In this document: positions 61,606-64,000 of the stretch, piece by piece
Layout of the letters: each line of letters starts with the position of its first letter
Position numbering within the stretch: the first letter of the stretch is position 1
Assembly: GCA_002723275.1 (NCBI GenBank)
Contig: PBNZ01000029.1
Span: 62,001 to 126,000, forward strand
Direction: 5' to 3'
Length of the DNA stretch: 64,000 bases
DNA from: Planctomycetaceae bacterium
GTDB taxonomy: Bacteria > Planctomycetota > Planctomycetia > Pirellulales > Pirellulaceae
The notes under the pieces: model-generated
Seen by the model: the letters and a program-made list of their open reading frames with translations, nothing else
Told to the model about the DNA's origin: nothing
Databases searched by the model: none
Made by a program: the position numbers and the translations under genes

Positions 61606-64000
61606 TCATTCATGGGTCGCTTTCGCCAATCGATCCGTTTGACGTTCCGATCGAACCTGACGGTACAAGATCACGAGCAGAGCAAACCAACAGAATGCAC
61701 TCACCGTGATCCCCACCGAAACACTCATCGGTCGGTACTCCATGCTCAACGAATGTCGGCCTGCGGGAAGAGCCACCGCTCTCATTAATTCATTGGCCTG
61801 CACCACAGGCATTGATTCCCCGGTGTCCAGTTGAGTGCAACGCCAGCCCGGCGCGTACGAATCTCTCAAGACCACAAATCCGTCGGTTGCGAGTTCGGCT
61901 TCGATTCGAAGCCTTGCCGGCGATTCTTCGATGACTTGGCACCACTCAGATTCCATGTCTTGTTTACTCTCGCCACCACCATGATTCACGGGCCTCGCAT
62001 CCGGGGACAAGAACACCATTTGCGACAGGTCATGGTTGAGTAACAAATCCTTCAGTGCAGACTTCCCCTGGCGTCCGTTCTTGCCATGAGTTTGTGGCAC
62101 CCATTGATGCACGATCCAGCCACGAGAAAAGGGATTTGGGGTTTTCCACAACCTGGCCTCCATCCGGTTGGAATCTTGCTCCGGGGAAACCGGTTCCAAC
62201 GCGTGCTCGAGTTCTACCGTGGCGGGTGCCACGACGTAATCGACTCCCATCAGCTTGATTAAACGTACAAAGTCGTCGTTGGCGCCACTCATCGAGGTAT
62301 CCCGCAGTAATTCGAGCAAGTCACGATGGCTAGCGGCCGAAAAGGACGTGGAACTGTTCAACGCGCAAATCTCATCGCGCAAATTGCATTTGGGTCGGAG
62401 AGTATGAACATCCCACGCGACAACTTCTTGCAGGCGCGAAGGGTTGGATTCATGCGACCATCTTTCTGGATACCAGCCCCCCACCTGCCACCGATAGGTG
62501 ACCGCGTTCTCGGATTGGAGCATTGAGACGAAACGGCTCTCCTCGGGAACGACAACCGCTGGAGCCAACCAGCGGTTTGCAATGGAAATATCGACGACAG
62601 TCAACACAACGATCGCAAATCGCATCCAAGCACGCCCTTCCGTTCCTCGAAGAATCAGCCATGCGAAAGCGCCCACCACGAGCGACGAGATAAACGTCCA
62701 ACGCAATCCCCACAAGGCATTCTGCAGATCGAGTGGACCAAACACCGAGTCCGTTGCCTCAGCCAACCACTCGGCATTCTCCGGGGGTCTGTAGATCATC
62801 GACACCAACAACATGATCAATGAGCCACCAACGTAAAAAGCGATCGTTTTTTGCATCGGACGTCGAGAGTCGCCAACATTGTCTAAGGACTTGGCAGCCA
62901 GCAAGCTCAAACCAAGCGCGACCAGAGTCCATAATTTTGCCGGATATCGAAACAGGGCAAATCCTGGGAGCAATAGATTCATCAGCCAATACCCACCCCC
63001 TAAGGGCCCCCAAACCTGAGTTGGAGGCTGGCCCAACCAAATTGAAATCTCATTACGAAGCCAGCCGAGGCCATATTCCCCGAGGGATACGCCGGCAAAT
63101 ATCAGCACGCACCAACTCAACCAACGTTGCTCAGAGCTTGCTTTGCGCAAACGAAATGCGAAGAGCCCGAATAGGAACGGCAAAATTCCCATGTAAAGTG
63201 TGGGGCTCCAAAAACGTCCTTCCGCGGGAATCAATTTGCTCCATCGCGTATTCACAGGAAAAGCGCGGCCACTGAAATTTGGCCACAAAAGCTCTGGCCA
63301 ACGCCAGGGGCCGATACTGAAGTTGTATTGAGAAGCGCGATGGCTCCCGGTAGCAGGAGCCGTCAACATCGCCTGCCAATCAGCAACGCGATCTTCCGAT
63401 GACCACGCCAGCCCATAGATGCTCTGCGGCACCTCAACTTGCTTGCGGTCGCTCACCTGCGTCCACTCCAAGGCAGGCAACAGCTGCATTGCGGATAGAC
63501 CGGCAGCCATCCAACAGGCACATCCGAGCTGTAACAAGACCTTCAAGCGGCCTGGCATCACCGATGGGGATCCGTGCTCTCCTTGACCCTCAGCACCATC
63601 TCGGAGGCAAAACCTGATCACAGCCAACAATCCAAGCAAATAGGCGGATTGAGGATTGCCCCCAAGGACGCACATCGCCATCACAATCCCAAGCTGGATG
63701 GCATCGCGAAATCGTGCATATCGCATCAACTTTAGGATCGCAGCGACTCCCCAGGGCAGCCAGGCGGCGCCGACCAGATAGATTGGATTGCAATACTGAA
63801 AGACAATACTGCCGCCAAAGGCATAGGCCAGCGAGGCAAAGACACTTGCGAGCGGTGAGCGTCCAAAGCTACGAGCCGCTGCATACATGCAGATCACGGC
63901 AAGGCCGAGATGGAGCACCAAGAAGAGCTTTAACGCCGTCGAAAAAGAGAACGGTAGAAAGAACGGTAGCTTACCCGGATAAAAGACGCCTGCCGTCGGA
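61606..64000 (-). CDS. YfhO-like membrane protein (N-terminus beyond window)
   Basis: At least 797 residues; the frame stays open through the window edge, so the start lies outside. A TTG at 63921 is not the true start, because the in-frame residues before it (Phe-Tyr-Pro-Gly-Lys-Leu-Pro-Phe) continue the membrane region. About ten or more hydrophobic helices are followed by an extracytoplasmic domain and a final helix near the C-terminus. The family motif Pro-Gly-Phe-Ala-Leu-Phe-Arg-Tyr-Pro-Ala-Lys is present in the middle. YfhO proteins resemble polyprenyl-linked glycosyltransferases of the GT-C type and glycosylate lipoteichoic acid in Bacillus; the role here is unknown. Its stop lies 6 nt from that of cysE. 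Confidence 0.85.
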   Translation of the reverse strand, partial: PTAGVFYPGKLPFFLPFSFSTALKLFLVLHLGLAVICMYAAARSFGRSPLASVFASLAYAFGGSIVFQYCNPIYLVGAAWLPWGVAAILKLMRYARFRDAIQLGIVMAMCVLGGNPQSAYLLGLLAVIRFCLRDGAEGQGEHGSPSVMPGRLKVLLQLGCACWMAAGLSAMQLLPALEWTQVSDRKQVEVPQSIYGLAWSSEDRVADWQAMLTAPATGSHRASQYNFSIGPWRWPELLWPNFSGRAFPVNTRWSKLIPAEGRFWSPTLYMGILPFLFGLFAFRLRKASSEQRWLSWCVLIFAGVSLGEYGLGWLRNEISIWLGQPPTQVWGPLGGGYWLMNLLLPGFALFRYPAKLWTLVALGLSLLAAKSLDNVGDSRRPMQKTIAFYVGGSLIMLLVSMIYRPPENAEWLAEATDSVFGPLDLQNALWGLRWTFISSLVVGAFAWLILRGTEGRAWMRFAIVVLTVVDISIANRWLAPAVVVPEESRFVSMLQSENAVTYRWQVGGWYPERWSHESNPSRLQEVVAWDVHTLRPKCNLRDEICALNSSTSFSAASHRDLLELLRDTSMSGANDDFVRLIKLMGVDYVVAPATVELEHALEPVSPEQDSNRMEARLWKTPNPFSRGWIVHQWVPQTHGKNGRQGKSALKDLLLNHDLSQMVFLSPDARPVNHGGGESKQDMESEWCQVIEESPARLRIEAELATDGFVVLRDSYAPGWRCTQLDTGESMPVVQANELMRAVALPAGRHSLSMEYRPMSVSVGITVSAFCWFALLVILYRQVRSERQTDRLAKATHE

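Overview
The window looks like chromosomal DNA from a planctomycete, probably of the Pirellulales / Rhodopirellula type; the genus is not determinable by eye. The evidence is gene content. There is a DUF1592-type cytochrome protein with its DUF1552 partner, a DUF1080 protein, two neighbouring Gfo/Idh/MocA oxidoreductases, a fused AroD-AroE enzyme, a second EF-G-like GTPase, and many secreted or zinc-ribbon proteins of unknown function. Genes are dense on both strands. I saw no insertion sequence, prophage, CRISPR array, rRNA or tRNA gene. Both ends cut through genes: a HEAT-repeat protein on the left and a YfhO-like membrane protein on the right.

Layout. 1-5.6 kb (minus strand): HEAT-repeat protein, DUF1552, DUF1592 and ThuA-like genes. 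5.7-9.2 kb: selB-selA, the selenocysteine insertion machinery. 9.3-12.7 kb: guaB and a very acidic secreted protein. 12.7-18.4 kb: FmdB-type zinc ribbon, two translationally coupled GTPases with DUF697-like C-termini, a membrane protein and pyruvate kinase. 18.6-26.3 kb: small secreted or membrane proteins, a glycosyltransferase, a PQQ-type propeller carrying EF-hands, an SDR, xylose isomerase, a HAD phosphatase and a DUF1080 protein. 26.6-36.2 kb: ilvD, a MoxR-like AAA+/VWA pair, several hypotheticals and a large secreted alpha/beta hydrolase. 36.2-37.4 kb: a 1.17 kb non-coding stretch ahead of an flgM homologue. 37.9-41.8 kb: a Fur-family regulator, a Flp pilin, two MocA-type dehydrogenases and a small unknown protein. 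42-48.4 kb: comEC, small membrane proteins, and rpsO-pnp. 48.5-57.9 kb: histidine kinase and sigma-54 activator, mutL, aroDE-aroK, prepilin peptidase, OmpA-like lipoprotein and hisH. 58.1-64 kb: EF-G-like factor, a 394-nt gap with several strong RNA folds, serine acetyltransferase, and the YfhO-like protein.

How the genes fit together. The clearest functional units are selB-selA, the AAA+/VWA pair, the GTPase pair, rpsO-pnp, the kinase/regulator pair, and aroDE-aroK (shikimate steps 3, 4 and 5). The prepilin peptidase (54.7 kb) could process the Flp pilin (39.0 kb). No single locus is a clear-cut novel system. The most unusual signals are the multi-stem RNA between the EF-G gene and cysE, the long non-coding region before flgM, the paired DUF697-like GTPases, and the small unknown protein at 41.5-41.8 kb.

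Starts were chosen by Shine-Dalgarno spacing and usual family length, so several differ from the longest open frame. Domain names are recalled from family knowledge; no database search was run.
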